40,071 nt of DNA from Spirochaetota bacterium (lineage in GTDB: Bacteria > Spirochaetota > UBA4802 > UBA5550): the NCBI GenBank assembly GCA_016928865.1, contig JAFGJX010000016.1:1-40071 (forward strand). Direction: 5' to 3'. A model generated the notes under the pieces. That model was not told the origin of the DNA and made no database searches. It saw only the letters and a list, made by a program, of their open reading frames with translations. Shown here one piece after another: positions 24,800-33,915 of the stretch (the first letter of the stretch is position 1; the number at the start of each line of letters is the position of its first letter). The translations under genes were made by a program, and so were the position numbers.

Positions 24800-26617
24800 T
24801 CAGTCCTTGGCGCCGATATACATTGACTCAATCTCTTTTTCGTATTTCTTGCTGATGACCGGCCGCTTCACCTTGAGTGTCGGCGTCAGCTCGCCGCCCG
24901 CCTGGCTCCATTCAGCGTCGAGGAGCGTGAACTTGCGGATCTGCTCAACGCGGGCATAGCTCTTCATGTGCTCCTTTATCTCCGCGTCAAACAGGGCGTA
25001 CACCTTGTCGCTGGCGATCAGGTCCGCGTGGCTGCTGAACGATACTCCGTTTTTCTTCGCCCACTTCTGGAGCTCCGGAAAGGCCGGAACCACCAGCGCC
25101 GACAGGTATTTCCTGTTGTCACCGATAATTGCGACCTGCTCAACAAACAGGGAGGTTTTCAGTGAATTTTCGATATTCTGCGGGGATATGTTCTTCCCGC
25201 CCGAGGTCACAATGATGTCCTTGATCCTGCCCGTGATGGCCAGGTAGCCGTCCGCATCGATCAGGCCTATATCACCGGTCTTGAAGAAGCCGTCCCTGGT
25301 GAAAACTTCTTTCGTCGCAACGGGATTTTTGTAATATCCCTTCATCACCTGTGGACCCTTGATGAGGATCTCACCCTCGTCCGAAATCTTAACCACCGTA
25401 TCCTTGAGCGCGGAACCGACCGTGCCCGGCTTGATCAGCTTCGGCCTGTTAACGTTGGTAACCGGGGTGGTTTCGGTCAGCCCGAAACCCTCGTAGATCT
25501 TCAGGTCCATGCCGAGAAAGAACTTCAGGTCCGATACGCCGAGCGGCCCGCCGCCCGAAATGGCGAACTTGAGCCGGTCAAGCCCGACAGCCTGCTTTAA
25601 TTTTGAGAGAACGAGCTTGTCCGCCAGGTTGTATTGCATCGCGAAAAGGCCTGAGCGCGGCTTGTTGGTGCAATTATAGGCCACGTTCTTTTCCGACATT
25701 CTCTGTGCCCAGTTGAAAATGGCCTTTTTCACCGGTGATTCATCCATGAACTTCGACAGGATGGCGGCATGGACCCTTTCATATATGCGAGGCACGCTGA
25801 TGATAATTTCCGGCTTTATTTCCACCATGTTCTCCTGGAGGGTCTTGGAAACATCAACGACGAACGCGACGCGCGAACCGGCATACACGGGAGCGTAATA
25901 TCCGACTGTCCTCTCAAGCGCGTGCGAAAGAGGAAGGAACGAAAGAAAGGTATCCTGGTCGGTGAGTATGCCCAGGAAATCCTCGAGGCTCTGCTTAACG
26001 TTGGCGAGAAAATTCCCGTGCGTGAGCATGACTCCCTTTGGATTCCCGGTCGTCCCGGAGGTATAGATCAGGGTGGCCAGATCAGAAGGCTTAATCCCCT
26101 TCAGCCGCTTGTCAAAATCAGCCTTTTTCGCGTATTTTGTTCCTGTCCCGTAGACCTGCTCCATGGAAATGACGTTCTTATCTTTCACATCAACCCGATC
26201 AAACACAATCACCTCTTTAAGCTTCGGCAGCCGATTCCACGCCTTCATCACCCGTTCAAGGTGGCTGCCCGTGCTTACGAAGCAGATCTGCGAATCAGAG
26301 TCGGCAAGGATATACTGCGCTTCATCAGATGAATTTGTGGCGTAGATAGGTATATCCACCGCACCGATCGACAGGACCGCAAGATCGGCGATCCACCACT
26401 CGTAGCGGTTTTCAGAAAAGATCGCCACCTTGTCGCCCTTCTTGATTCCGCGAGAGAGCAGGTAGTATGCGGCATTGCGGACCATCTCATTCATGTCCTT
26501 CCACGAGATGTCGACATACGTTCCATCCTTCTTGTATGCCACGCAGGCCTTGCTTCCGTATTTTTCAGCCTGGTTCTGAAAAACCGCGGGCATACATGTT
26601 TCTTTACATTGAGCCAT
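24800..26617 (-). CDS. Long-chain fatty acid-CoA ligase (FadD/FAA1 type AMP-forming)
   Basis: This ~605-aa AMP-forming acyl-CoA synthetase activates fatty acids for lipid synthesis or degradation. The P-loop motif LIYTSGTTGNPKGVMLTHGN lies near residues 183-202. Further motifs are GGGPLGVSDLKFFLGMDLKIYEGFGLTET, the GYYKNPVATKEVFTRDGFFKTGDIG block and GRIKDIIVTSGGKNISPQNIE, with the catalytic Lys in the C-terminal domain (GGELTPTLKVKRP). These fit the FAA1 branch common in spirochaetes. The ATG at 26617 is chosen because GAGGTG lies just before it; the longer frame starts at GTG 26623. It is monocistronic, with its own terminator. Confidence 0.94.
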   Translation of the reverse strand: MAQCKETCMPAVFQNQAEKYGSKACVAYKKDGTYVDISWKDMNEMVRNAAYYLLSRGIKKGDKVAIFSENRYEWWIADLAVLSIGAVDIPIYATNSSDEAQYILADSDSQICFVSTGSHLERVMKAWNRLPKLKEVIVFDRVDVKDKNVISMEQVYGTGTKYAKKADFDKRLKGIKPSDLATLIYTSGTTGNPKGVMLTHGNFLANVKQSLEDFLGILTDQDTFLSFLPLSHALERTVGYYAPVYAGSRVAFVVDVSKTLQENMVEIKPEIIISVPRIYERVHAAILSKFMDESPVKKAIFNWAQRMSEKNVAYNCTNKPRSGLFAMQYNLADKLVLSKLKQAVGLDRLKFAISGGGPLGVSDLKFFLGMDLKIYEGFGLTETTPVTNVNRPKLIKPGTVGSALKDTVVKISDEGEILIKGPQVMKGYYKNPVATKEVFTRDGFFKTGDIGLIDADGYLAITGRIKDIIVTSGGKNISPQNIENSLKTSLFVEQVAIIGDNRKYLSALVVPAFPELQKWAKKNGVSFSSHADLIASDKVYALFDAEIKEHMKSYARVEQIRKFTLLDAEWSQAGGELTPTLKVKRPVISKKYEKEIESMYIGAKD

Positions 26618-27087
26618 ATGCACCTCACATGCAACTAACTATAATTTTTTTATATATCCCCGAACATAGATCCGGAGTTGCTATCTCGTTTTTCTTTTAA
26701 TAAAAGCAAGAAAAAGAGGGATAGTCATATCGTTACGAAAAACATCGTGGCAGGCGCGATGGATCTCGCGAAACGCACCTGACTGTATCGCGTCGAAGCT
26801 CATGATACATTATTCACTATACGTCAAAAATCGCTCATGGACAAAAAGTGTCAAACATAATAAATGGTTATTTGATTTTATTTTGTCTATATAATATTGT
26901 ATTGTTAAATTCAGGATCTCACCCGCCACCAGATACAATTATATCCCTTCCACATGGATGAAGGTTCGCGTTCAATAATCGCAATAAAAAGTTTCGTGAA
27001 GGCGGTGTAATAACACACATCCGGTGATTGATGAACCTGCAGTACTGATTGACCGGCAATTGATTTGAGCAGATAATGGGTGAGACG
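26618..27087. other. Intergenic stretch with possible operator half-sites
   Basis: No gene is credible here. Around 26838-26862 a GGACA...GTGTCAAAC arrangement (minus strand TTTGACACTTTTTGTCC) could be part of a promoter or operator of the acyl-CoA synthetase gene. The right part, downstream of the outer-membrane gene, shows nothing clear. Confidence 0.35.
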
Positions 27088-28542
27088 TCAGTCGTAGGTA
27101 ACCTTGACCCCCAGCATAACCTCAAATATCATGCTCCGGGAAGCGTGGTTATCGATGTCCCAAAGGAAGGTGCTATAGAGATAGCTCGGGAAAACGTTTC
27201 GATAGGTGTTGCTCATGCTGTCAAGCGCGTTGTACGCGCGCTGCGGCAGGAAGCCTCCCGCGGAGCAGAAGACCGAAAGTATGTTGCGGAAGCTGAATTC
27301 GGCCGAGAGATCGATCTCGTCGCCGAACCAGGTCGTGCCATGGCCCCTCCAGTAGAGCGTTTTGGTGGTGCCGAAGTGGAGCAGCTTGAGCTGAATAATG
27401 AGCGTGTCCAGCAGCGCATATTTAATATTCAGCCCGCACCCGTACAGGCCGTACCACTGTGACTCGCCGCTCCCCCTGAGAGCCAGCCCGCCGGTTGAAT
27501 CGACCGCGATCAGCGAGAAATCATGGGAGCCCTTGATGTCCTGAAAGGAGATGCCCGCGTTCCGGTTGTCAGGATCCCCGGTTGCGCCTTCGGCGATCAC
27601 CGAAACCACGATATCCCGGTTGTCATAGCCGGCTTCGAACTCAAGCAGTCCCGCCTTTACCAGTGTCCGGCGGTACGTATAGAAACGCGTGCGGGATCGC
27701 AGTATCCCGACATTGAAGATGCCCCCCAGGCGCACGAACCAGTTGCCGGTGACTGCCCGGGCGTGCAGGCCGATCCAGTGCAGGGAGCACTTCCTCCCGT
27801 CGCCCGACGGATCGTCAAGGATATCAATCATGTCGAACTCGAATGAGCGGGTAAAGGGATTGTAACGGACGTTCATCGCGTCGAGATTAAAATGGGAAGT
27901 CGCGAACATGTCATTCTCATAGACATAATAGGCTTCTCCGGTCACGATCGAGCCAATGGAAAATCGAGACCCTATATAGAGTATGTTGTCCCACTGGTAG
28001 CGTGGAGTATCAGACCCCTGCCCCAGGGTGTCATTCGCATTATCGAAGGCCCGTATGTAGGCGGCATAGACGCTCGCCTTGCTGCCGGAAAAATAATGTG
28101 AATACTGTAAACCTGTCGCGTCGCGCGCGAGTATGTATCCGCCGGGAAGGCTGAACGGCTCAAGCCCGATCAGCAGCTCCGACCCCTCGAATGGCCTGAA
28201 TACCGCGTACACGTCGCGCGGAATGAAGCTCGCGGCGCCTGAATCGATCGAGGCGGTTCCCTTGCCGAAAAAGGATTCTATGTCAAATACCGTGCGGACT
28301 TCGATCTCCGGAATGATCGTCAGGTTGATGCGGTTTCGAAAATTGAGGTCGATATAATTTATATTACGGTACGTCGTCAGTGACGGCAGCTTGTCCGGCA
28401 CATAGGTCTTGCCGATGATGTTCCACATGCGCAGCCTGAAATAGCCTGACAGGTCGATCCTGTCCAGGTACGAACCGAGCGGCGAACTATAAAGGCACGC
28501 TGGCGCCGCCACCACCAGCAGGATGAAGAAAAAACGTTTCAT
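27088..28542 (-). CDS. Outer-membrane beta-barrel protein of an MscS/binding-protein operon
   Basis: This 484-aa protein has a signal peptide (MKRFFFILLVVAAPACLYSSP, about 20 residues) and a long run of amphipathic strands: IDLSGYFRLRMWNIIGKTY, INYIDLNFRNRINLTIIPEIEVRTVFDIES, VYAVFRPFEGSELLIGLEPFSLPGG, and a final MIFEVMLGVKVTYD. The plan resembles alginate-export/porin-like barrels of 16-18 strands. Ending in an aromatic-rich final strand is typical of outer-membrane barrels. It starts 11 nt after the stop of the solute-binding protein, so the two are probably co-expressed. Substrate unknown. Confidence 0.8.
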   Translation of the reverse strand: MKRFFFILLVVAAPACLYSSPLGSYLDRIDLSGYFRLRMWNIIGKTYVPDKLPSLTTYRNINYIDLNFRNRINLTIIPEIEVRTVFDIESFFGKGTASIDSGAASFIPRDVYAVFRPFEGSELLIGLEPFSLPGGYILARDATGLQYSHYFSGSKASVYAAYIRAFDNANDTLGQGSDTPRYQWDNILYIGSRFSIGSIVTGEAYYVYENDMFATSHFNLDAMNVRYNPFTRSFEFDMIDILDDPSGDGRKCSLHWIGLHARAVTGNWFVRLGGIFNVGILRSRTRFYTYRRTLVKAGLLEFEAGYDNRDIVVSVIAEGATGDPDNRNAGISFQDIKGSHDFSLIAVDSTGGLALRGSGESQWYGLYGCGLNIKYALLDTLIIQLKLLHFGTTKTLYWRGHGTTWFGDEIDLSAEFSFRNILSVFCSAGGFLPQRAYNALDSMSNTYRNVFPSYLYSTFLWDIDNHASRSMIFEVMLGVKVTYD

Positions 28543-28553
28543 CTAAAACAACC

Positions 28554-29390
28554 CTATTGCTTTTTCGAAAACTCTTCGAGCCATTTTTCTATATGACCGA
28601 GCCTGATTATTTCGTGTATGAACACGTCGACCTGGTTTTTCAGCACCGTATCGCCGAACGGCAGGCCGACGCAGATTTTCTCGATGCGGCTCCCTCCGGA
28701 AAGCAGAAGAAACGCATTCCTGAGACGCGCGCTGGTGGCAAAATAATACTCGAGGTAGAGCGAATCGTGCACGAAACCGTCCACCTCTCGCTTGTTTAAC
28801 AGGGCCATACCCTCCTCGTTCGTGGCGACAACCGTGCGCTGCATGTCGGGAAATTCGGTCTCAAGCAGGTGCTCGTAGGCGCTCCCCTTTTTCACGGCGA
28901 AACGAAACCCGGGCACCCGCTTCAAGTCCCATATCGTCGCGATCGGCTTCTGCTCAAAGCGGTCGCCGAAACTCGTCTTCGGCAGGGCCCGTATGTCGGC
29001 TAACACACCGGGTGTTACGCTAAGATACGGCTCTGAAAACCATACCGTGCGGGCACGGGCAAGATTGCGCGAATACCCGCCTATGACCACGTCAACGGTC
29101 CGTTTCACCAGCGCCCCTTCGTATTGGCTCACCTCAAGCGGCACCAGCTCGACCCGCACGCCCATGAATTCCCCGAGACCTCGCGCCATCTCGATTTCCA
29201 CGCCCCGCTCTCCCCCATTGAAATTCAGCGGCGCGTAGTCCTTTGAGATTCCAATGCGAATCCTCTTCTTCTCCATGATCGAGCGATACACGTCGTCCTG
29301 GCTGGATCCGGACGCCCATCCCGCCGCCCCTGCGAGGGGAATCACCAGAATGAGCGCTGAATATATGATTGCGCGGAATGAAATCTTCAT
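28554..29390 (-). CDS. Periplasmic solute-binding protein (SBP_bac_3, amino-acid-type)
   Basis: The ATG at 29390 (GGAG 8 nt upstream) gives ~278 residues. A signal peptide (SALILVIPLAGAAGWASGSSQ) is followed by an SBP_bac_3 domain: KKRIRIGISKDYAPLNFNGGERGVEIEMARGLGEFMGVRVELVPL, GALVKRTVDVVIGGYSRNLARARTVWFSEPYL, and AVKKGSAYEHLLETEFP further on. Such proteins bind amino acids or opines for ABC import or act as periplasmic sensors. No ABC permease or ATPase lies next to it; instead it sits between an MscS channel and an outer-membrane protein. A sensing or unusual transport role is therefore possible. Confidence 0.88.
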   Translation of the reverse strand: MKISFRAIIYSALILVIPLAGAAGWASGSSQDDVYRSIMEKKRIRIGISKDYAPLNFNGGERGVEIEMARGLGEFMGVRVELVPLEVSQYEGALVKRTVDVVIGGYSRNLARARTVWFSEPYLSVTPGVLADIRALPKTSFGDRFEQKPIATIWDLKRVPGFRFAVKKGSAYEHLLETEFPDMQRTVVATNEEGMALLNKREVDGFVHDSLYLEYYFATSARLRNAFLLLSGGSRIEKICVGLPFGDTVLKNQVDVFIHEIIRLGHIEKWLEEFSKKQ

Positions 29391-29441
29391 ACGCATTTCT
29401 CCTTGACAGTGGATCGGATGAACCACCGGACCATATGGCAC

Positions 29442-30512
29442 TTAATTTTTCTCGATAAAAATGGTACGTGTCGGATATGCAAACACTATACTCATCTCGC
29501 TGAATTTCCTGAATATCTCCATATTGATACTGTGCTGTTTATCCATGTAATAATTATAGTCTGCGCTTAAAATATAATACACGATCTCGAATATCAGGCC
29601 CGAATCACCGTATTCCTTGAAATGCGCCCGGTCGAACTGCACCCCATCGGTCGTTTCTATGATCTCCCGGATAACGCGCGGAATGGCTTCAAGCTGTTCG
29701 GGAGTCGTCTGATAGGTGACGCCGATCGTCTGCACCACCCGGCGCTTTTCCATTCTCTTGTAGTTATGGATCCTGCCGTTAGTGAGATCGGTATTCGAAA
29801 TGACGATCTGCTCTCCGCTCAGGCTCTGGATCCTGGTCGTCTTGATTCCGACCTTTTCAATTGTTCCCATTTTGTCATCGACAATTACAAAATCGCCAAT
29901 CTTAAACGGCTCATCAAAAAATATGACGAAATAGCTGAAAAGATCGTGCAGCACCGTCTGTGATGCCAGGGCAATAGCAACGCCACCGATGCCGAGACCG
30001 GTCACGATGGCGGATATGTTAAATCCTATGTTATCGATGATGAAGATGAACCCTACTGCCCATACAACGATATTGATGAAGGTTGATATGCCGGTGATGC
30101 TCTTTTCGACCCGCCCCGCATCTCTCTCCTTGTCCCGGCTCAACAGGTACACCTTCAGCGAATCCTTGATGATGAAGGTTACCAGCCGCAGGGCGAAAAT
30201 TGAAGCGATGATAACAAATGCCATGTGAAGTGTTTTTGCATGCTGCGCCGGGATGGTCAGTATATTCACCAGGGACAGGTATATGATTATGGTATATACC
30301 AGCGGCACGGAGTATCTCTGCATGCGGTGCATCCTGACCGAAAACGTGGGTTTCTCATCCGCGGCCATGCGAGAGGTGCGTTTTTTAAAAAGACGCTTCA
30401 ACACTGACACAGCGACAAAGGCAATGACAAGCACGCCTGCTGCGATGACGATTTGAAGCAAAGAATTACCGAATATTTTATAGTTGATAATATGCCGAAC
30501 AAATTCTTCCAT
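29442..30512 (-). CDS. MscS-family mechanosensitive channel
   Basis: The ATG at 30512 (GGGGAAAAAAC before it) gives ~356 residues. Three or four membrane helices precede the pore helix region (VTGLGIGGVAIALASQTVLHDLFSYFVIFFDEPFKIGDFVIVDD), which is the MscS signature with its Gly/Ala-packed pore and conserved loop. The beta and cytoplasmic vestibule domain follows (GTIEKVGIKTTRIQSLSGEQIVISNTDLTNGRIHNYKRMEKRR). It gates on membrane tension to release solutes. The solute-binding protein gene starts 51 nt downstream, so it heads a three-gene operon with that gene and the barrel gene. Confidence 0.92.
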   Translation of the reverse strand: MEEFVRHIINYKIFGNSLLQIVIAAGVLVIAFVAVSVLKRLFKKRTSRMAADEKPTFSVRMHRMQRYSVPLVYTIIIYLSLVNILTIPAQHAKTLHMAFVIIASIFALRLVTFIIKDSLKVYLLSRDKERDAGRVEKSITGISTFINIVVWAVGFIFIIDNIGFNISAIVTGLGIGGVAIALASQTVLHDLFSYFVIFFDEPFKIGDFVIVDDKMGTIEKVGIKTTRIQSLSGEQIVISNTDLTNGRIHNYKRMEKRRVVQTIGVTYQTTPEQLEAIPRVIREIIETTDGVQFDRAHFKEYGDSGLIFEIVYYILSADYNYYMDKQHSINMEIFRKFSEMSIVFAYPTRTIFIEKN

Positions 30513-30702
30513 GTTTTTTCCCCGTTGTGACCCGTTTTGATTGTTTACAACAAAGATAGCTCTTGCCGCAGCAGGAATAGATCCGCATGATGAACCGCAT
30601 ACGATACCGGTCATGATCGTCGGATTCAGATTCAGAGTATATTAATCAATTTACAATAAACTGCATGAAAAACAAAATATCAAGGCAATTTTTTAAAAAA
30701 GC

Positions 30703-31356
30703 TCAATTAGCCGGATACCCGACTGTCTGGGCAAGGATTATCTCCTGGCCAGCTTCCAGCGCAAGCGCTTTCCCGAGCGCTTCTTTATCCATATATGCGC
30801 GTATAACCGTTGCAAGCCCTTGAGATGCGCAGAACAGATACACATTCTGCCCGATAAAGCCGGTATCAGCTGCCGCGTAGAGCAGTTTCTCCTCGCGGCC
30901 TGAGCCCGCGACCCGTGACATGCTGGCAACGTAAACAAGATTAACCGGAGCGGTCCCGGCAAAGGCCTGTTTACCGGTGAGCCTGCGGATGTCCTTTCCC
31001 TGGACAAGCTTCAGCGAATGCCGTTTGGGTTCATATCGATACGCGCCTTCTTCCAGCACGACGTATATGTCAATCTCCTGCCTGTTCATCGACGAAGGCG
31101 CGGTCCGTTTGCCTGAATCATTCCGGTTGATTCCGGCCGCCGCCCAGAGAAGATCGGACAGAACCTGTTCCGGCAGCCGTTTCCTTGAAAATGATCGCGA
31201 TGATTGCCTCCTGTTCAGGGCTACCATCAGCGGGGCTCCGCCGGAGAGATTCGGTTTCAGCAGCCTGATTTCGCTTCTGGCGTCTGAAAACAGGGGCTGC
31301 TCTGACGATGCAAGAACGAGTGAAATCATGACGATCGTCGGCAGTATCTTATTCAT
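30703..31356 (-). CDS. Exported nitroreductase-family (SagB-like) protein
   Basis: The ATG at 31356 (GAGGTGG ahead) gives 217 residues. The N-terminus is a signal-like segment (MNKILPTIVMISLVLASSEQ). The rest is a nitroreductase/SagB-type FMN fold: VALNRRQSSRSFSRKRLPEQVLSDLLWAAAGINR (FMN-binding RRSxRxF pattern), YEPKRHSLKLVQGKD, and YAAADTGFIGQNVYLFCASQGLATVIRAYMDKEALGKAL. The family reduces nitro compounds, quinones or oxidises peptide azolines. Export of such an enzyme without a twin-arginine motif is unusual, because FMN is normally loaded in the cytoplasm. The substrate is unknown. Confidence 0.87.
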   Translation of the reverse strand: MNKILPTIVMISLVLASSEQPLFSDARSEIRLLKPNLSGGAPLMVALNRRQSSRSFSRKRLPEQVLSDLLWAAAGINRNDSGKRTAPSSMNRQEIDIYVVLEEGAYRYEPKRHSLKLVQGKDIRRLTGKQAFAGTAPVNLVYVASMSRVAGSGREEKLLYAAADTGFIGQNVYLFCASQGLATVIRAYMDKEALGKALALEAGQEIILAQTVGYPAN

Positions 31357-31409
31357 CTGTTCCACCTCACGCGGATTTTTATGCATTGAATCAGTATACC
31401 CTCATTACA

Positions 31410-31529
31410 ATGAATGTCAACTTAATTTCAACCCGGATTGAATCCGGCGGGGGATTAAAGTATTTGATTTTTTCTGGCGTGCTTCTGATCGTGATAATGA
31501 GCGGGTGCGTTGCATCCGACCCGGCATAA
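31410..31529 (+). CDS. Possible tiny lipoprotein
   Basis: A 39-codon frame starts ATG at 31410 and has a hydrophobic stretch KYLIFSGVLLIVIMSGC followed by VASDPA and a stop. This resembles a lipoprotein signal with a relaxed lipobox (M-S-G-C) and almost no mature part, as in entericidin-type peptides. No clear ribosome site is visible and the composition could arise by chance. It ends 6 nt before the next gene. Confidence 0.35.
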   Translation: MNVNLISTRIESGGGLKYLIFSGVLLIVIMSGCVASDPA

Positions 31530-31535
31530 ATCTTT

Positions 31536-32090
31536 ATGAGAGGGACCGACCACTTGGACCGTTACGATAACCGCGTCAACCGCTGCCGACCCGGCTTCGG
31601 CGCTTCCTGCGCCCTCTGCTGCGGCAGTCATAATTACGCCATGGGTCCCGAAGAGATCGAAGAGCTGTTTGTCTCACGGAGCGGCGAAGCGACAAGAAAC
31701 GGGCATCTTCATCCGGAAGACAGCACCGCTGAGAAGCTCTTTCATGACGCCATGCAGTGTCCTCACGTCGGCATGGACCCGGCTGAACCGGGTATCGTGT
31801 GCTGCCTCATATACGACGATCCTGATCGGGTTGAAGCGGTCGGGACCTTTTTCGACGGTACGTGCAGGACCTTCTACTGTCCCGCGTGGCACGAGCTCAC
31901 CGACCGTCAGGTCCTGTTCGCGGCGAGACTCATGCGCGACTGGTATTACTACAGCCTTCTGATCAACCACATCGGAGCCGTACATGACCTGTGCGCAAAG
32001 TATGATGAACCGGAAGATGTACCGGGGGATGAGCTGAGCGCCCTCAGGGATGAGCTCGTCAGCGTTTTCATCGACGAGGACGGCAAGTAG
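31536..32090 (+). CDS. Cysteine-rich protein, YkgJ-like metal-binding pattern
   Basis: This 184-aa cytoplasmic-looking protein has ten or more cysteines in clusters: C17, C25, C28-C29 (FGASCALCCGSHNYAMGPEEI), C75 (QCPHVG), C89-C90 (GIVCCLIYDDP), C110 and C115 (GTCRTFYCPAW). The spacing resembles YkgJ-type Zn/Fe cluster proteins (CxxCC ... CPxL ... CxIYexRPxxCRxFPC), but it is not identical. The C-terminal 65 residues are helical (LFAARLMRDWYYYSLLINHI) and acidic. The function is unknown. No ribosome site is seen before the ATG; coupling to the tiny ORF upstream is possible. Confidence 0.75.
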   Translation: MRGTDHLDRYDNRVNRCRPGFGASCALCCGSHNYAMGPEEIEELFVSRSGEATRNGHLHPEDSTAEKLFHDAMQCPHVGMDPAEPGIVCCLIYDDPDRVEAVGTFFDGTCRTFYCPAWHELTDRQVLFAARLMRDWYYYSLLINHIGAVHDLCAKYDEPEDVPGDELSALRDELVSVFIDEDGK

Positions 32091-32124
32091 CCTGACGGCA
32101 GGCCCGCAGCGATCAGGCGAAGCG

Positions 32125-33639
32125 CTATCGATATTTGTAGACCGGGGTCCCTTCGTCGTTCTGGACGCACAGGACAATCCTGTTCCGTCTTTTTTTTGCC
32201 TTGTACAGGGCCGCATCGGCCCGGTTGATGATATGCTGTCCGTTGACGTCGAACTTGTTGATCTGCGTGATCCCGATTGACACGGTGACGTTCCGCCTCC
32301 TGCCGCCCCAGCTGACAATAAGCCTTTTCTCGCATTCCATCCTGATGTTCTCCAGCACGTCGCGGATTCGCGCATAATTCGCCGAGCGCGGGAAAATGAT
32401 TACAAACTCCTCGCCCCCGTACCTGACCGGGATGTCGGTGGTCCTGATGTTTTTCTTCATTATTTCGGCGAAATCGCGGAGGACCCTGTCACCCACCGTG
32501 TGCCCTCCCCAGTTGTCGTTGACGTCCTTGAAATGGTCAAGATCAAGCAGCGCCAGGTACAGCTCGTAGCTCATCTTGGAGTTTTCAAAATAATAGCAGT
32601 CCGTCCATTCCCCCGCGTGCTTGACCGTATCGGCCGATATCACATTCATCTTTTTGAGCCGGGCGATCGACTTGTCATACTGCACCTCGTCCCTGGTCTT
32701 GTATTTCGCGAAATACTGCTCCCTGACGATGGTTGCCGCGACCCCTTCGGACTTCATTATGATCTTCAAGATATTCGAATCTACCGCGTTTAGCCGCGAA
32801 AAGATGTCCATGCTGCTGAATTCCTCTGACAGACGCTCGGTGAGAAATTTCCGCGAGTGAAGGCCGGTCAGGGCGTCCTTGATCGCCAGCTCCTTGTTCT
32901 GTATCTCGATGATGCATTTTTCAAGCAGCCGTTTCGTTATCAGGATTTCAGCTTCAATGCGCCGGTTGAAGTCATTTTCCTTGTCCGCAGATTTATATGG
33001 ATACCTGCCGATGGTTATCCTTCCCAGCTTTCTCTCGGGCAGGTCAATATCCTCAAGATTGAAATTATACAGTCTGCTCCGATCGAACAGGAAACTCGCC
33101 GAATCTTTCTGCTTCTTCCTGATATTGACGTGAAGAAGGTTCCTGAGGTCTTCAGTGATCCCATTGCAATGAATGTAGAGATAGGTACAATGCATATCGT
33201 TCATGAAAAAGCTCTTGATGTTCTTGCCGTATTCCTGGAGCTTTTCCAGTCCTGGCGGATAATCGATGTCGATGTCGATAAAACGAGATTTGTACTTGTT
33301 ATACTCAAGTTCGGCGAGAAGGTCTACCGAGGTTTCTGCGGAAAGCTGATAATTCTGGTGAAAAACTTCAAGCATGTCATTCAGTGAGGTAATCTGATCC
33401 TGGAGCGCCCCGATCCTTTTCTTGATCGCCCTGTTTTCATAGGCCATTCCCTTGAATTTGTCCTTCTCAACCTGTGTCGCCTTTTTAAATTTGTTGAATT
33501 TCTCAAGCAATTTTTGATTTTTCAATTCCTCGCGCTCGATGACCTGGAGGAGGTTCTCGATCTTTTTTATAACGGAAACGCTACGGGCTGGGGTATTGGC
33601 GTTCTTTTGGGTTATTTTTGTTTTTATCTTGAAGTTCAT
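32125..33639 (-). CDS. GGDEF diguanylate cyclase with an insertion inside the catalytic domain
   Basis: This 504-aa cytoplasmic protein begins with a coiled coil (about 20-100, SVIKKIENLLQVIEREELKNQKLLEKF). A GAF-like region of about 120 residues and a linker helix follow. The GGDEF domain starts DALTGLHSRKFL at 255, but its next strand LDLDHFKDVNDNWG appears only at 365, against the usual ~35-residue gap. About 70 extra residues lie between, reading like a winged helix (ILKIIMKSEGVAATIVREQYF, IARLKKMNVIS). The active site GGEEF is at 408-412 and an I-site RTTD at 399-402, so c-di-GMP synthesis with product inhibition is expected. Confidence 0.88.
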   Translation of the reverse strand: MNFKIKTKITQKNANTPARSVSVIKKIENLLQVIEREELKNQKLLEKFNKFKKATQVEKDKFKGMAYENRAIKKRIGALQDQITSLNDMLEVFHQNYQLSAETSVDLLAELEYNKYKSRFIDIDIDYPPGLEKLQEYGKNIKSFFMNDMHCTYLYIHCNGITEDLRNLLHVNIRKKQKDSASFLFDRSRLYNFNLEDIDLPERKLGRITIGRYPYKSADKENDFNRRIEAEILITKRLLEKCIIEIQNKELAIKDALTGLHSRKFLTERLSEEFSSMDIFSRLNAVDSNILKIIMKSEGVAATIVREQYFAKYKTRDEVQYDKSIARLKKMNVISADTVKHAGEWTDCYYFENSKMSYELYLALLDLDHFKDVNDNWGGHTVGDRVLRDFAEIMKKNIRTTDIPVRYGGEEFVIIFPRSANYARIRDVLENIRMECEKRLIVSWGGRRRNVTVSIGITQINKFDVNGQHIINRADAALYKAKKRRNRIVLCVQNDEGTPVYKYR

Positions 33640-33842
33640 ATCGTACTATAGCGCCGTAGCGGACGAGAGTTGAACATGCTGTTCACTTCTCTCTCAATTA
33701 GACATTTATGCATTCTGATTTTGGATTGTTTTTTTTTCGTTAACAGATTGATAATTGTCAATCAAATAATAAAATTTCTTATCTGGTTGCTGTTGCATTT
33801 CCGCGGCATAAGAACTTTATTAATATCGCTCCTAAAAAGATA

Positions 33843-33872
33843 TTGACATTTGTCAAACAGTGTCCATAATAT
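33843..33872 (+). promoter_or_regulatory. Promoter with embedded palindrome upstream of the cNMP-binding gene
   Basis: TTGACA (33843-33848), an 18-nt spacer, then TAATAT (33867-33872). The -35 box forms one arm of TTGACA-tt-TGTCAA (33843-33856), an operator-like palindrome. Confidence 0.55.
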
Positions 33873-33915
33873 TTTCTTTACTAGTCATGATCCAAACCGG
33901 TACCGGCTACATTGA

